The notes: generated from the sequence alone by a model not told the origin. DNA of 64,000 nucleotides from Sediminimonas qiaohouensis DSM 21189 (GCF_000423645.1 NZ_AUIJ01000006.1:1-64000); one strand, 5' to 3'; numbered from the stretch's first letter, positions 15,953 to 27,683 are shown. Numbers and translations are program-made.

Positions 15953-15977
15953 AAATAATTTTCAAGCTGCTTTATTT

Positions 15978-17768
15978 TCAATCACTTGACGCCGGGTCAA
16001 CATAACTCCCCGGCGCCGGGCACAGGGGCGGATGGGTCGAATCGCCCGGCTCGCGCGCCGCAACCTTGCGCCCTGATCGCTTGGCCAGCCACTTGCCCCA
16101 GCGTGGCCACCAGCTCCCCTCGTGGAACGTCGCGCGCTCGCGCCACTCCTCGGCGGGCAGGCTCATGTCGGTGTTGGTGTAATGGCCGTATTTCTTCTTG
16201 CTGGGCGGGTTGATGATCCCGGCGATATGCCCCGATTCCGATAGGATAAAGGTGCGGTTCTTCGATCCCATTGCCTGCGCACCGCGATAGCTGTCCTTCC
16301 ACGCCGCGATATGGTCGGTCTCGCAGGCGATGAAACACACCGGCAGATCGACATCGTGCAAATGCAGGCGCTCATCCAGCAGCTCGATCCCGCCCTTGGC
16401 AAACTCGTTGCGCTGGCAAAGCTGGCGCAGGTATTGCACCGCCATCCGCCCCGGCAGGTTGGTGCCGTCGCCGTTCCAATACAGCAGATCAAACGCCGGC
16501 GGCGCCTCGCCCATCATGTAGCTGCGGATCGCCGGGCGATAAATCAGGTCATTCGAGCGCAGGAACGAGAACGTGCGCGCCATGATGAACGAGCGCAGAA
16601 TCCCCTGCTCGGCCACCTCGGCCTCGATCCCGTCGATGAAATCATCTTGCAGGAACGGCGTAAACTCCCCCTGCTCGGAGAAATCCGTCAGCGTGGTAAA
16701 GAACGTGGCAGATTTCACCGACTTGTCGCCGCGATGCCCTAGCAGCGACAGCGCCATCGCCAGCGTGGTGCCGCCGATGCAATAGCCCACCACGTTGACC
16801 TTGTCCTCGCCGGTGATCGCCTTGACCTCGCGCAGCGCCGCCAGGTAGCCGCGCTCGATGTAATCCTCCAGCCCGATATCGGCATAGCTCTCGTCGGGGT
16901 TGACCCAACTGACCACGAACAGGGTAAAGCCCTGCTCGGTGATCCACTTGATCAGGCTATTCTTCTCTTTAAGATCCAATATATAGAACTTGTTTATCCA
17001 CGGCGGAAAGATGATCAGCGGCGTCGCGTGCACCTCCTCGGTGGCCGGCGCATACTGGATCAGCTCCATCATGTCGTTTCGGTACACCACCTGCCCCGGC
17101 GTGGTGGCGATATTCTCACCCAGCTTGAAGGCACTGGGATCGGCCAGCCGCACCAGCATCTCGCCGTGGTTGGCCTCGAGATCGGCAACCAGGTTCTCCA
17201 ACCCGCGCACAAGGCTTTCGCCCTCGGTCTCGACGGCACGCTCCAATGCATCGGGATTGGTGCTCAGGAAATTGGTGGGCGACAGCATGTCGATGATCTG
17301 CCTTGAGAAATATTCAAGCCGCTGCTTTTCCACCGGGTCCAGATCGGTGGCGTCCCGCACCGCCTTTTCCACCGCCTCGGCGTTCAGCAGGTATTGCTGT
17401 TTAACGAAGTTGAAATACGGATGCGTGCGCCATAGCGGGTTGGAAAAGCGCGGATCGTCGGGGGTGTCGTCCTCGGGCGCCTCCAAACCCTGCGCGACGG
17501 CTTGCTGCGCCTCGAGGAAATGCTTCACCGACTTGCCCCAGAACTCAAGCTGATGCTCGAACACGCGGGCCGGGTCGCGCATCATCTCGGACCAATAGGC
17601 CGCACCCGCCTTCACGAACACGTCGCCATCGGGGCCGCTCAGGCTCGGGTTGGCACCCTGCCGGTCCGATAATGCCCGAATCAACCGCTGCGACAGTTCC
17701 TCGACACGCGCCAGGTTCGTGTTCAAACGCTCAAGGCTTTCCTGCGAAATGTCGTCTTTGGTTGTCAT
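15978..17768 (-). CDS. phaC: class I poly(3-hydroxyalkanoate) synthase
   Basis: 596 residues, normal for class I synthases, which polymerise 3-hydroxyacyl-CoA into granules. The lipase-like box GYCIGG holds nucleophile Cys330; Asp485 (CETDHIAAW) and His514 (ESGHIAGIINPP) complete the triad. The N-terminal helical region (1-220) and the alpha/beta-hydrolase core with PPWINKFYILDL are present. The gene diverges from phaZ, sharing a short region with one PhaR-type palindrome, and is followed by phaP and phaR, the usual Rhodobacteraceae order. Confidence 0.97.
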   Translation of the reverse strand: MTTKDDISQESLERLNTNLARVEELSQRLIRALSDRQGANPSLSGPDGDVFVKAGAAYWSEMMRDPARVFEHQLEFWGKSVKHFLEAQQAVAQGLEAPEDDTPDDPRFSNPLWRTHPYFNFVKQQYLLNAEAVEKAVRDATDLDPVEKQRLEYFSRQIIDMLSPTNFLSTNPDALERAVETEGESLVRGLENLVADLEANHGEMLVRLADPSAFKLGENIATTPGQVVYRNDMMELIQYAPATEEVHATPLIIFPPWINKFYILDLKEKNSLIKWITEQGFTLFVVSWVNPDESYADIGLEDYIERGYLAALREVKAITGEDKVNVVGYCIGGTTLAMALSLLGHRGDKSVKSATFFTTLTDFSEQGEFTPFLQDDFIDGIEAEVAEQGILRSFIMARTFSFLRSNDLIYRPAIRSYMMGEAPPAFDLLYWNGDGTNLPGRMAVQYLRQLCQRNEFAKGGIELLDERLHLHDVDLPVCFIACETDHIAAWKDSYRGAQAMGSKNRTFILSESGHIAGIINPPSKKKYGHYTNTDMSLPAEEWRERATFHEGSWWPRWGKWLAKRSGRKVAAREPGDSTHPPLCPAPGSYVDPASSD

Positions 17769-17792
17769 ATTAAATTTTTACCCCTAGTCTTC

Positions 17793-17805
17793 GCTGCAAA
17801 GCAGC
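17793..17805. promoter_or_regulatory. PhaR operator candidate between phaC and phaZ
   Basis: GCTGC-AAA-GCAGC, a perfect palindrome in the 107-base gap between the divergent phaC and phaZ genes, so one bound PhaR could affect both. Same consensus as the two sites before phaP. Confidence 0.65.
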
Positions 17806-17875
17806 ATAAATGTCGTGGGCCCTCGGGGCAAAGCGGCATTCGACCGGTTCGCCCGGACGCAATAAGGAGACGCAG

Positions 17876-19165
17876 ATGCGTTACATGGCCACCTACGACC
17901 TTATGGAAACCTTCCGTAACGCGAACCAATGGATGGGTGCCTCCGCCTTGTCCTTCGCATCCTATCCGGTTTTCAGCATGGTGCCAAACCCCGCCTTCAA
18001 CTGGCTGGCCGCCTGGGGCGAAGTGACCGAGCGCACCTTTCAGCGCATGGTCGCCAAGCCCGATTGGGGCATTCGCACCTTCACCTGCGAGGATGGCAAG
18101 GACCACCTCGTCAGTATCGAAACGGTCATGGAAAAGCCCTTTGGCGATCTGATCCACTTTTCCGTGCCGGGCCGCGAGCCGATGCCACGCAAGGTGCTTC
18201 TGGTCGCGCCGATGTCGGGCCACTACGCGACGCTTCTGCGCTCGACCGTCAAAAGCCTGCTGGTCGATTGCGAGGTCTATATCACCGACTGGCACAACGC
18301 CCGCGACATCCCCGTCAGCTGCGGCAAGTTCGACGTCGAGGATTACACCCTCTACCTGACTGATTTCATGCGCGAAATGGGCCCCGACAGCCACGTCATC
18401 GCCGTCTGCCAGCCGGCGCCGCTGGCGCTTGCCGCCACTGCCTACCTGGCCGAGATCGACCCGAAGGCGCAGCCGCGCAGCCTGACGCTGATCGGCGGCC
18501 CGGTAGACCCCGACGCCACCCCCACCGAAGTCACCGATTTCGGCGCCCGCGTCACCATGGGCCAGCTTGAGGAAACCATGATTCAGCGCGTCGGCTACAA
18601 GTACAAGGGCGTCGGGCGCATGGTCTATCCCGGCCTGCTGCAACTGGCCTCGTTCATCGCCATGAACGGCGAGCGGCACCAAAAGGCGTTTTCGGATCAG
18701 ATCACCCGTGTCGCCCGCGGCGAGGCCTCGGATCATGACGCGCATAACCGATTCTACGATGAATACCTTTCAGTTATGGACATGACATCGGAATTCTACC
18801 TGTCCACGGTCGAGCGCGTTTTCAAGAACCGCGAAATCGCGCGCAATGTCTTTACCGTTGAGGGGCACCAGGTGGATATCGGCAAGATCACCGATGTCGC
18901 CGTGAAAACCGTCGAAGGCGCCAATGACGACATCTCGGCGCCCGGGCAATGCATCGCTGCGCTGGATCTGTGCACCGGCCTGCCGGACGACAAGAAAGCA
19001 AGCCATGTCGAGCCGGGCGCCGGACACTACGGCATTTTCGCCGGCAAGAGCTGGCGCAATAACATCCGGCCTCTGGTGTTGGATTTCATCGACGCCAACA
19101 GCAAAGCCGCGCCGGCCAAAAGGGCCCAACCCAAGAAAGCCGCCAACACCAACAGCGCCGCCTGA
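17876..19165 (+). CDS. phaZ: intracellular polyhydroxyalkanoate depolymerase
   Basis: 429 residues from ATG at 17876, chosen because AAGGAG lies at 17863-17868; an upstream in-frame ATG at 17810 abuts the PhaR site. Homologous in pattern to the PhaZ1 type: MRYMATYDLMETFRNANQWM at the start, alpha/beta-hydrolase core, and a Cys nucleophile (Cys178) in VIAVCQPAPLAL instead of the Ser of secreted depolymerases. It breaks stored polymer down to 3-hydroxybutyrate or oligomers. The C-terminus is Lys/Ala-rich (KAAPAKRAQPKKAAN), which may help granule binding. Convergent with pgi, three bases apart. Confidence 0.93.
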   Translation: MRYMATYDLMETFRNANQWMGASALSFASYPVFSMVPNPAFNWLAAWGEVTERTFQRMVAKPDWGIRTFTCEDGKDHLVSIETVMEKPFGDLIHFSVPGREPMPRKVLLVAPMSGHYATLLRSTVKSLLVDCEVYITDWHNARDIPVSCGKFDVEDYTLYLTDFMREMGPDSHVIAVCQPAPLALAATAYLAEIDPKAQPRSLTLIGGPVDPDATPTEVTDFGARVTMGQLEETMIQRVGYKYKGVGRMVYPGLLQLASFIAMNGERHQKAFSDQITRVARGEASDHDAHNRFYDEYLSVMDMTSEFYLSTVERVFKNREIARNVFTVEGHQVDIGKITDVAVKTVEGANDDISAPGQCIAALDLCTGLPDDKKASHVEPGAGHYGIFAGKSWRNNIRPLVLDFIDANSKAAPAKRAQPKKAANTNSAA

Positions 19166-19168
19166 TCC

Positions 19169-20779
19169 CTACCCGCCGCGCAGAAATTGCAACAGCGCGG
19201 CGGTCGATCCGTCGATGCCCTTCGGCACCGCCTCGCCCGCCACCGCGGGGGCGAGGGCGTTGGCCATTTCCTTGCCCAGTTCAACGCCCCACTGATCAAA
19301 GCTGTTGATGCCCATAATCACGCCCTCAACGAACACCCGGTGCTCATAAAGCGCGATGATCTGGCCCAGCCGCCGCGGCGTCAGCCGGTCATAAGCCAGC
19401 GTCACGGACGGCCGATTGCCCGTGAACACCCGGTGCGCCGCCTGCTGTTCCAACTCGGCGCCCTTGAGTCCGGCGGCGCGCATCAATTCGCGCGCCTCGT
19501 CCATCCCGCGCCCGCGCATCAGGGCCTGCGACTGCGCCAGGCAATTGGCCACCAGCAGCCGGTGATGATGCTCCAGCCCGGCCTCGTGCCCGCGCGCCGC
19601 GATCATGAACTCGCACGGCACCACCTGCCGCCCCTGGTGGATCAACTGGTAGAACGCGTGCTGCCCGTTGGTGCCCGGCGCACCCCACACCACCGGCCCC
19701 GCCGGCCGAGTCAGGGCGCTGCCGTCCATCGCGGTGCCTTTGCCGTTGCTCTCCATCTCCAACTGCTGCAAGTAGCTGGGCAGCAGCGCCAGACGCTGAT
19801 CATAGGGCAGCACCGCGCGCGTGGCGTGGCCGCAGACCTGGTGGTGCCACACTCCGGTCAGCGCCAGCATCATCGGCATGTTCGCGCCCGGCTCGGCCTC
19901 GCGAAAATGCGCGTCCATCGCCGCCGCGCCGCCCAGGAAGTCCTCGAACCGCTCCGCCCCGATCGCGATCATCACGCTCAGGCCGATCGGCCCCCACACC
20001 GAATAGCGCCCGCCGACCCAGTCGGCAAAGCCGAAGACGCGCTCGGGCGCGATGCCCCACTCGGCCGCACGCCCTGCGTCCGAAGAGATCGCCACGAACT
20101 GCGCGCCGGGATCGGCCACCCGCGCGGTCATCCACGCGTGCGCGGTGGCGGCGTTGGTCATTGTCTCGACGGTAGTAAAGGTCTTGGACGCCACGATCAC
20201 AAGCGTCGTTTCAGGGATCAGCCCGGCCAGCGTATCGTGGATATGCGCGCCGTCCACGTTGCTTACGAAATGGCAGCGCGGCCCGTCGTGGTAAGGCTCC
20301 AGCGCCGCACAGGCCATCGCCGGGCCCAGGTCCGAGCCGCCAATGCCGATATTGACCACGTCGGTTATCGCCCCGCCCTGCCCGCGCACCGTGCCCGCGC
20401 GCAGGCCCTCGGACAGTTCTGCCATCCGCGCGCGGGTGCGGCGCACCTGCGGCATCACGTCCGCGCCGTCCACCTCGACCTGCACGCCGTCAGACGCGCG
20501 CAGCGCGGTATGCAGCACGGCGCGCCCCTCGGTCCGGTTGATCGGGGCGCCGGCGAACATTTCCTCGCGCCGCTCGGCAACGCCGGCCTGCTGCGCCAGA
20601 TCGATAAGCGCCGCGCGAAGCTCGCCGTCCAACTGCGTCTTGGAATAATCCAGCGCCATCCCGTCGAACCGCGCGGTGAACCCTTCGGCGCGGTCGGGGT
20701 CCTGGGCGAACAAATCCGTGATATCGCGGCCTTCGCGCGCGCCGCGCATCCGCTCAAGGGTTTGCCACATACCGCTCAT
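19169..20779 (-). CDS. pgi: glucose-6-phosphate isomerase
   Basis: 536 residues from ATG at 20779, which overlaps the pgl stop (ATGA); an in-frame ATG four codons earlier lies inside pgl. Signatures: VNIGIGGSDLGP (about 140-152), GGRYSVWGPIGLS near the sugar-phosphate site, MESNGKG and the conserved C-terminal FDQWGVELGKEMA. It interconverts glucose-6-phosphate and fructose-6-phosphate. As the third gene of a zwf-pgl-pgi unit it can feed fructose-6-phosphate back into the Entner-Doudoroff entry reactions. Confidence 0.96.
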   Translation of the reverse strand: MSGMWQTLERMRGAREGRDITDLFAQDPDRAEGFTARFDGMALDYSKTQLDGELRAALIDLAQQAGVAERREEMFAGAPINRTEGRAVLHTALRASDGVQVEVDGADVMPQVRRTRARMAELSEGLRAGTVRGQGGAITDVVNIGIGGSDLGPAMACAALEPYHDGPRCHFVSNVDGAHIHDTLAGLIPETTLVIVASKTFTTVETMTNAATAHAWMTARVADPGAQFVAISSDAGRAAEWGIAPERVFGFADWVGGRYSVWGPIGLSVMIAIGAERFEDFLGGAAAMDAHFREAEPGANMPMMLALTGVWHHQVCGHATRAVLPYDQRLALLPSYLQQLEMESNGKGTAMDGSALTRPAGPVVWGAPGTNGQHAFYQLIHQGRQVVPCEFMIAARGHEAGLEHHHRLLVANCLAQSQALMRGRGMDEARELMRAAGLKGAELEQQAAHRVFTGNRPSVTLAYDRLTPRRLGQIIALYEHRVFVEGVIMGINSFDQWGVELGKEMANALAPAVAGEAVPKGIDGSTAALLQFLRGG

Positions 20780-21446
20780 TCGGGCGCCCAATGCACGGTC
20801 GCGTCATCGAGAATGGCAGCCACCGGCGCCTCTTCGGGGGGCAGGTCGCGGGCCCGCTCCAGCACGGCGCGCTTTTCATCGCCAATAATCACCAGGTGCA
20901 GCGAAAGCGTCCCGCGCAGGACCCGCGCGCTCAGGCTCACGCGCGTGTGCTCCAGCCCCTCGGCCCGCATCGACACCAATATCGGCGCCTCCCCATGCAG
21001 GCCCAGCCGCAAGTTGTCGCCGCGCGGGAACAGGCTGGCCACGTGGCCATCGGTGCCCATGCCCAAAAGGCCGACCGAGGCGGGAAAATGCGGCTCCAGC
21101 ATCGCCTCGACATCGGCCAATACCGCCTCGGGATCATCCCCGGGCGCATAGAGCGGCAGGAACGTCGCCGCCGCCGCGCGGTCCACCAGCAACCGCTCGC
21201 GCAGCAGCCGCGCATTCGAGTGTGGATGATCCTCCGGCACCCACCGCTCATCGCTCAGGATCACGTCCACCCGGCTCCAATCCAGATCGGCCGCGCACAG
21301 ATCGTCGAACACCGGCCCCGGCGTGCTGCCCCCCGGCACGATCAGCGTCGCCCGGTCCTGCGCCCTGAGCGCCTCGCCCAGCTCCCCGGCCACGGAATTG
21401 GCCAGGTCGATCGCCATCATCTCGGAATCGGCATATTCTATCAGCG

Positions 21447-21450
<4 letters not shown>
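20776..21450 (-). CDS. pgl: 6-phosphogluconolactonase
   Basis: 224 residues from ATG at 21450 in an ATGA overlap with the zwf stop; six extra codons to 21468 are possible but less likely. LIVPGGSTPGPVFDDL, VDVILSDERWVPEDHPHSN and GMGTDGHVASLFP are the DevB/Pgl signatures; the His in DGHVASLFP is the proposed catalytic residue. It hydrolyses 6-phosphogluconolactone made by Zwf to 6-phosphogluconate, the substrate of Edd encoded at 38176. Confidence 0.95.
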
Positions 21451-22901
<1,451 letters not shown>

Positions 22902-22946
22902 GTATCGCGCCCTTCTTGGTGTTTCGTGCTACCCACATTGATACCC

Positions 22947-22964
22947 GCTTGCGGTGGGGCAAGC
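22947..22964. promoter_or_regulatory. inverted repeat upstream of zwf
   Basis: GCTTGC-GGTGGG-GCAAGC, a perfect 6-base dyad 46 bases upstream of the zwf start, in the only noncoding stretch between zwf and the radical SAM gene. Position suits an operator for a sugar-responsive repressor, but no regulator gene is adjacent. Confidence 0.35.
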
Positions 22965-23096
22965 ACTCTTTGAAATGTTAGCGCAAACATATCTTGATCA
23001 CCACGGGATCACAATGGTGTCAGGCGCCAATTGCCCCCCTTCTAACCGCGCCGCCCGCACGCTAGCCTTGCGGCAATTCCATGACATGGGTGATGC

Positions 23097-24041
23097 ATGA
23101 AAGACCTGAACGCCAACCACGGCAAATTCACCGACCCTGCCCTGACCGCCGATGGCAGCCCCCGCGCCACCGTCGCGCTGGAGCGGGCCGAGACCCTGTG
23201 GTTCAACACCGGCAGCCTGTGCAACATCACCTGCGCGAATTGCTACATGGAAAGCTCGCCCAGCAACGATGCGCTGGTCTATATCACCGCCGATGAGGTG
23301 GCCAGCTACCTCGACCAGATCGAAAGCCGCGGCTGGCCGGTGCACGAGATCGGCTTTACCGGGGGCGAGCCGTTCATGAACCCCGACATGATCGCGATGA
23401 CCCGCGATGCGCTCACTCGCGGGTACGAGGTGCTGATCTTGACCAACGCCATGCGCCCGATGATGCGCAAGCGCGTGCAGGCGGGGCTGGCCGCGCTGAT
23501 CACCGAGTTCGGCAATTGCCTGACGCTGCGCATATCGCTCGATCACTGGTCGCGCGAAAAGCATGACGCCGAACGCGGGCGGGGTGCCTTTGATCGCACG
23601 ATCGAGGGCATGAACTGGCTCAGGGATCAGGGTGCGCAGATGGCGGTCGCCGGCCGCACCACATGGGACGAGACCGAGGCGCAGAGCCGCGCCGGCTATG
23701 CCGCGCTGTATGCGCGCCATGGGTTTGACATCGACGCGCAAGACCCCGCCATGACGGTGCTGTTCCCGGAAATGGACGAAAACGTCGAAGTGCCCGAGAT
23801 CACGACCGATTGCTGGTCCATCCTTGGCAAATCGCCCGGCGACGTGATGTGCGCCTCCTCGCGCATGGTGGTCAAGCGCAAGGGCGCCGCCAAACCGGCG
23901 GTTCTGGCCTGCACCCTGCTGCCCTACGCGCCCGAGTTCGAGCTGGGCGAAACCCTCGCCGAGGCCGAGCGCGATGTCGCCCTCAACCACCCCCATTGCG
24001 CCGAGTTCTGCGTTTTGGGCGGGGCGTCGTGCTCGGGGTGA
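23097..24041 (+). CDS. radical SAM protein with C-terminal cysteine cluster, function unknown
   Basis: 314 residues. CNITCANCY (about 40-48) supplies the three cysteines for the [4Fe-4S] cluster that cleaves S-adenosylmethionine, and EIGFTGGEPFMNPD is the SAM-binding GGE region. The second half has further cysteines (DCWSI, DVMCASSR, VLACTLLP, HCAEFCVLGGASCSG) whose spacing suggests one or two auxiliary iron-sulfur clusters, as in SPASM-type peptide or substrate modifiers. No precursor peptide or partner gene is nearby, so the substrate is not deducible. It is convergent with anmK, one base between stops, and divergent from zwf. Confidence 0.85.
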   Translation: MKDLNANHGKFTDPALTADGSPRATVALERAETLWFNTGSLCNITCANCYMESSPSNDALVYITADEVASYLDQIESRGWPVHEIGFTGGEPFMNPDMIAMTRDALTRGYEVLILTNAMRPMMRKRVQAGLAALITEFGNCLTLRISLDHWSREKHDAERGRGAFDRTIEGMNWLRDQGAQMAVAGRTTWDETEAQSRAGYAALYARHGFDIDAQDPAMTVLFPEMDENVEVPEITTDCWSILGKSPGDVMCASSRMVVKRKGAAKPAVLACTLLPYAPEFELGETLAEAERDVALNHPHCAEFCVLGGASCSG

Positions 24042-24042
24042 T

Positions 24043-25155
24043 CTACACGGCCGCGCCGTCTTCTGGCCGCGACACGGTACCGCCGGCCACCGCCGCGCGC
24101 ACGCCCGTCGTCGCCTGGCACGATGTCGGCAGGCCCCGCAACACCCGCACCGCAAGGTAGGCAAACGCCTGCGCCTCCAGCATATCGCCGTTCAGGCCCA
24201 CATCCTCGACGGGGGCCACCGGGCAATCCAGACCGGCGCGCAACATCTCCATCATCACCGGGTTATGGCGCCCGCCGCCGGTCACCAACAGGCGCTCGGG
24301 CGGGGCCGGGCAATGCTCCATCCCGCGCATCACCGCCGTTGCCGCCATCGCCGTCATCGTCGCGGCGGCATCGGTATCTGGCAGCTCGCGCACCAGATCC
24401 AGCATGCCCTCGAACGCGTTGCGATCCAGTGACTTGGGCGGCAGCTTCAGGAAATACCCCTCATCGAGGAACATCTCCAATGCGCCCTCGGCCACCTGCC
24501 CCTGCGCGGCCAGCGCCCCGCCCGCGTCATGGCTCAGGCCCCGGCGCTGCATCATCAGGTCGTTCAGCGGCGCGTTGGCCGGCCCCGTGTCGAACGCCAG
24601 CAGCGCGCCATCGGCCTCGGGGCGCGGCACGCGCGGGTCCGCCCAGGTCAGGTTCCCCACCCCCCCGAGGTTGAGAAACGCCACCGGCCCCGCCGCCCCG
24701 ATCCAGCGCGCGCAGGCATGGTGGAAAAACGGCGCCAGCGGCGCCCCCTGCCCGCCTAGGCGCACATCCGCGCTGCGAAAATCCCACACCACCGGCACGT
24801 TCAGCGCCCGCGCCAGCGCCGCGCCATCGCCCGCCTGGTGCGTGCCACGCCCGCCCGGATCATGCGCCAGCGTCTGACCGTGAAACCCGATCAGATCGAT
24901 CGACTCGAACCCGGCCAGCACCTGCTCATGCGCGCGCTGCACCACCTGCGCCGCTGCCGCCACGCCCGCGCCCTCGGGCCACTGCCCCAGCGCCGCGCGC
25001 AAGCGCGCCTGCTCGTCCTCGTCGTAGGCGCGATAGGCCACCGGACCAAAGCCCGCGATCGCTTCGCCGTCGGTCTCGACCACCGCCGCATCGACCCCGT
25101 CAAGCGATGTGCCCGACATCGCGCCAAGCGCCCTGACGATCCCCGCCTTCAACAT
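24043..25155 (-). CDS. anmK: anhydro-N-acetylmuramic acid kinase
   Basis: 370 residues from ATG at 25155 with AGGAAAAG upstream; the longer frame to 25230 overlaps the tyrS leader. [17 protein letters not shown] is the hallmark ATP-binding start of AnmK, and [22 protein letters not shown] and [11 protein letters not shown] follow as expected of the ASKHA-type fold. It phosphorylates and opens anhydro-MurNAc to MurNAc-6-phosphate in cell-wall recycling. It diverges from tyrS with 63 bases between the starts, a pairing common in alphaproteobacteria. Confidence 0.96.
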   Translation of the reverse strand: MLKAGIVRALGAMSGTSLDGVDAAVVETDGEAIAGFGPVAYRAYDEDEQARLRAALGQWPEGAGVAAAAQVVQRAHEQVLAGFESIDLIGFHGQTLAHDPGGRGTHQAGDGAALARALNVPVVWDFRSADVRLGGQGAPLAPFFHHACARWIGAAGPVAFLNLGGVGNLTWADPRVPRPEADGALLAFDTGPANAPLNDLMMQRRGLSHDAGGALAAQGQVAEGALEMFLDEGYFLKLPPKSLDRNAFEGMLDLVRELPDTDAAATMTAMAATAVMRGMEHCPAPPERLLVTGGGRHNPVMMEMLRAGLDCPVAPVEDVGLNGDMLEAQAFAYLAVRVLRGLPTSCQATTGVRAAVAGGTVSRPEDGAAV

Positions 25156-25218
25156 GGCCTTTTCCTTTGCTACCAGCCTGCCTATACATGCCGCGCAAAT
25201 GCCCAAGGAACAACAGCG

Positions 25219-26517
25219 ATGACCTACCATCCCAAATCGGATTTCATGTCAGTGATGATCGAGCGCGGCTTCATGGCCGACTGCACCGATTATCAGGGCC
25301 TCGACGAGGCGCTGAGCGCAGGCGTCGTGCCCGGCTATATCGGCTTTGACGCGACGGCGAAATCGCTGCATGTGGGCTCGCTGATCCAGATCATGATGCT
25401 GCGCTGGCTGCAAAAGACCGGGCACAAACCGATCACCCTGATGGGTGGCGGCACCACCAAGGTGGGCGACCCCAGCTTCCGCGCCGATGAGCGCCCGCTG
25501 CTGACGCCCGATCAAATCGACGCCAACATCGCCGGGATCAAGCAGGTTTTCGCCAAGTACCTGGAATACGAGGATACATACGAAGAGCTTTCAGCGGCGA
25601 AGGCCGGACGCGCGACGCCGACGACAAACAAGGCGCTGATGCTCAATAATGCCGAATGGCTGGACGATCTGAACTACCTTGAATTCCTGCGCGACGTGGG
25701 CCGCCATTTCAGCGTCAATCGCATGCTGTCATTCGAGTCCGTGAAATCGCGGCTCGACCGGGAACAATCGCTGTCGTTCCTCGAATTCAACTACATGATC
25801 CTGCAAGCCTATGATTTCATGGAGCTAAACCGCCGCTACGGTTGCCGGTTGCAGATGGGCGGCTCGGACCAGTGGGGCAACATCGTCAACGGCATCGACC
25901 TGACCCGCCGGGTGATCGACCAACAGGTGTTCGGCCTGACCTCGCCGCTGATGACCACCGCCGACGGCAAGAAGATGGGCAAATCCGCCGATGGCGCAGT
26001 CTGGCTCAATGCCGACATGCGCTCGCCCTACGAGTTCTGGCAGTTCTGGCGCAACACCGCCGATGCCGACGTGGGCCGGTTCCTCAAGCTTTATACCGAG
26101 CTGCCGGTCGAGGAATGCGAGCGCCTCGGCGCCCTCGCCGGGTCCGAGATCAACGAGGCCAAGATCGTGCTCGCGGATGAGGTCACAACCCTGTGCCACG
26201 GCGCGGATGCCGCCGCCGCCGCCCAGGCCACCGCCCGCGAGGTGTTCGAGCATGGCGGCGCCGGAGACGATCTGCCCACGCTGACGCTGTCGGCGGACGA
26301 GTTGGGCGAGGGTCTGTCGGTGGTGCAGGCGATCGTGCGCTCGGGTCTGGCGAAATCGGGCAAGGACGCCAAGCGCCTGATCGCAGAAGGCGGCGCGCGG
26401 CTGGACGATGCGCCGCTATCGGATGCGGGCCTGGTGCTGACGCCTGCGGACCTGGCCAGCGCGGTCAAGCTGTCGGCGGGCAAGAAAAGGCATGCATTAA
26501 TCCGCTTGAAGGGCTGA
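25219..26517 (+). CDS. tyrS: tyrosyl-tRNA synthetase
   Basis: 432 residues from ATG at 25219, with AAGGAA at 25205-25210. Class I synthetase: [16 protein letters not shown] (HIGH-type motif HVGS at 51-54), tyrosine-binding [24 protein letters not shown] region, and KMSKS-type loop KMGKS at 252-256. A C-terminal S4-like RNA-binding domain ([20 protein letters not shown] onward) is complete. It charges tRNA-Tyr. Divergent from anmK; the desaturase gene follows after 134 bases. Confidence 0.97.
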   Translation: MTYHPKSDFMSVMIERGFMADCTDYQGLDEALSAGVVPGYIGFDATAKSLHVGSLIQIMMLRWLQKTGHKPITLMGGGTTKVGDPSFRADERPLLTPDQIDANIAGIKQVFAKYLEYEDTYEELSAAKAGRATPTTNKALMLNNAEWLDDLNYLEFLRDVGRHFSVNRMLSFESVKSRLDREQSLSFLEFNYMILQAYDFMELNRRYGCRLQMGGSDQWGNIVNGIDLTRRVIDQQVFGLTSPLMTTADGKKMGKSADGAVWLNADMRSPYEFWQFWRNTADADVGRFLKLYTELPVEECERLGALAGSEINEAKIVLADEVTTLCHGADAAAAAQATAREVFEHGGAGDDLPTLTLSADELGEGLSVVQAIVRSGLAKSGKDAKRLIAEGGARLDDAPLSDAGLVLTPADLASAVKLSAGKKRHALIRLKG

Positions 26518-26651
26518 TCCGCGCGCTTTGCCCTTGCGGTGAAGGCTTGTCGTCCCCATTGTATTTGCCACTCCCTCACGGCTTGTGCCCTGCGGCGCAA
26601 TCGCCCTGTTTCCTCTCTGCCTCTTCTCCCTACGAAAGCCGCGCCGTGCCA

Positions 26652-27683
26652 ATGCACCCTACCGGAACGACCCCGACCGAGCCCACAGCCCCCGCCCGCA
26701 ACTGGATCAGGACACTGGCACGCTACCGCGAGCCGATCCTTTGGCGCAGCCTGACCGAACTGGCACTCAGCCTACTGCCACTGGTGGCGATCTGGGCGCT
26801 GGCGTGGTGGGCCATGTCCATCAGCCCGCTGCTGTCGATCCTGCTGGCGCTGATCAACGGTGGGTTCCTCGTGCGTCTTTTCGTGATCCAGCACGATTGC
26901 GGCCATGGCGCCTATTTCGCCAATCGCCACGTCAACGAATGGGTCGGGCGCGGAATCGGGGTGCTGACGCTGACGCCCTATGACGTGTGGCGCCGCACCC
27001 ACGCGATCCACCACGCCTCGCACGGGAACCTGGACAAGCGCGGCATGGGCGACGTGCACACCCTCACCGTGGCCGAATACCGCGCCCTGCCGTGGCACCG
27101 GCGGATGATTTACCGGCTCTATCGCAACCCCCTGGTCCTGTTCGGGCTGGGGCCGACTTACCTGTTCGTCGTGCAAAACCGCCTGCCGCTGGGGCTGATG
27201 CGCTCGGGCTGGCGCTATTGGCTCAGCGCGATGACCACCAACGCCCTGCTGATCGCGGGATCGCTGGCGATTGTGTGGCTGGGCGGCTGGAGCGTGCTGT
27301 TTTCGGTGTTCGTGCCCACCGTGCTTGTCGGGGCGTCGGCGGGCGTGTGGCTGTTTTACGTGCAACACCAATTCGAGGATACCATGTGGGACCGCGACCA
27401 CGAATGGAACCTGCACGAGGCGGCGCTGCACGGTTCCTCGCATTACGTGATGCCGGGACTGCTTCGCTGGTTCTCGGCCAATATCGGCGTGCATCACGTG
27501 CACCACCTCTATAGCCGGATCCCGTTCTACCGCCTACCCGAGGTGCTGCGCGACCACGCCGACCTGGCCAATGCGCAACGCCTGACGATTCGCGAAAGCC
27601 TGTCCTGCGCCCGCCGCCACCTGTGGGACGAGGAAACCCGCCAGCTGCTCAGCTTCCGAAGCAGCCGCGCGATGTACGGGTAG
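26652..27683 (+). CDS. membrane fatty-acid desaturase (Delta12/omega-6 type)
   Basis: 343 residues from ATG at 26652; the frame open farther upstream only reflects high GC. The three histidine boxes of the di-iron centre are present: HDCGH (81-85), HAIHH (117-121) and HHVHH (281-285). Hydrophobic segments lie near 38-56, 60-78, 162-176, 198-212 and 215-237. The enzyme would insert a cis double bond in membrane acyl chains using O2 and reduced ferredoxin. It could also act on a carotenoid or sphingolipid, but the DCGHG box favours acyl-lipid desaturases. Monocistronic as far as can be seen. Confidence 0.88.
   Translation: MHPTGTTPTEPTAPARNWIRTLARYREPILWRSLTELALSLLPLVAIWALAWWAMSISPLLSILLALINGGFLVRLFVIQHDCGHGAYFANRHVNEWVGRGIGVLTLTPYDVWRRTHAIHHASHGNLDKRGMGDVHTLTVAEYRALPWHRRMIYRLYRNPLVLFGLGPTYLFVVQNRLPLGLMRSGWRYWLSAMTTNALLIAGSLAIVWLGGWSVLFSVFVPTVLVGASAGVWLFYVQHQFEDTMWDRDHEWNLHEAALHGSSHYVMPGLLRWFSANIGVHHVHHLYSRIPFYRLPEVLRDHADLANAQRLTIRESLSCARRHLWDEETRQLLSFRSSRAMYG

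Noticed and set aside
19187-21151. 654-codon plus-strand frame opposite pgi and pgl
   Set aside because: It is an antisense shadow; pgi and pgl have complete family motifs on the other strand.
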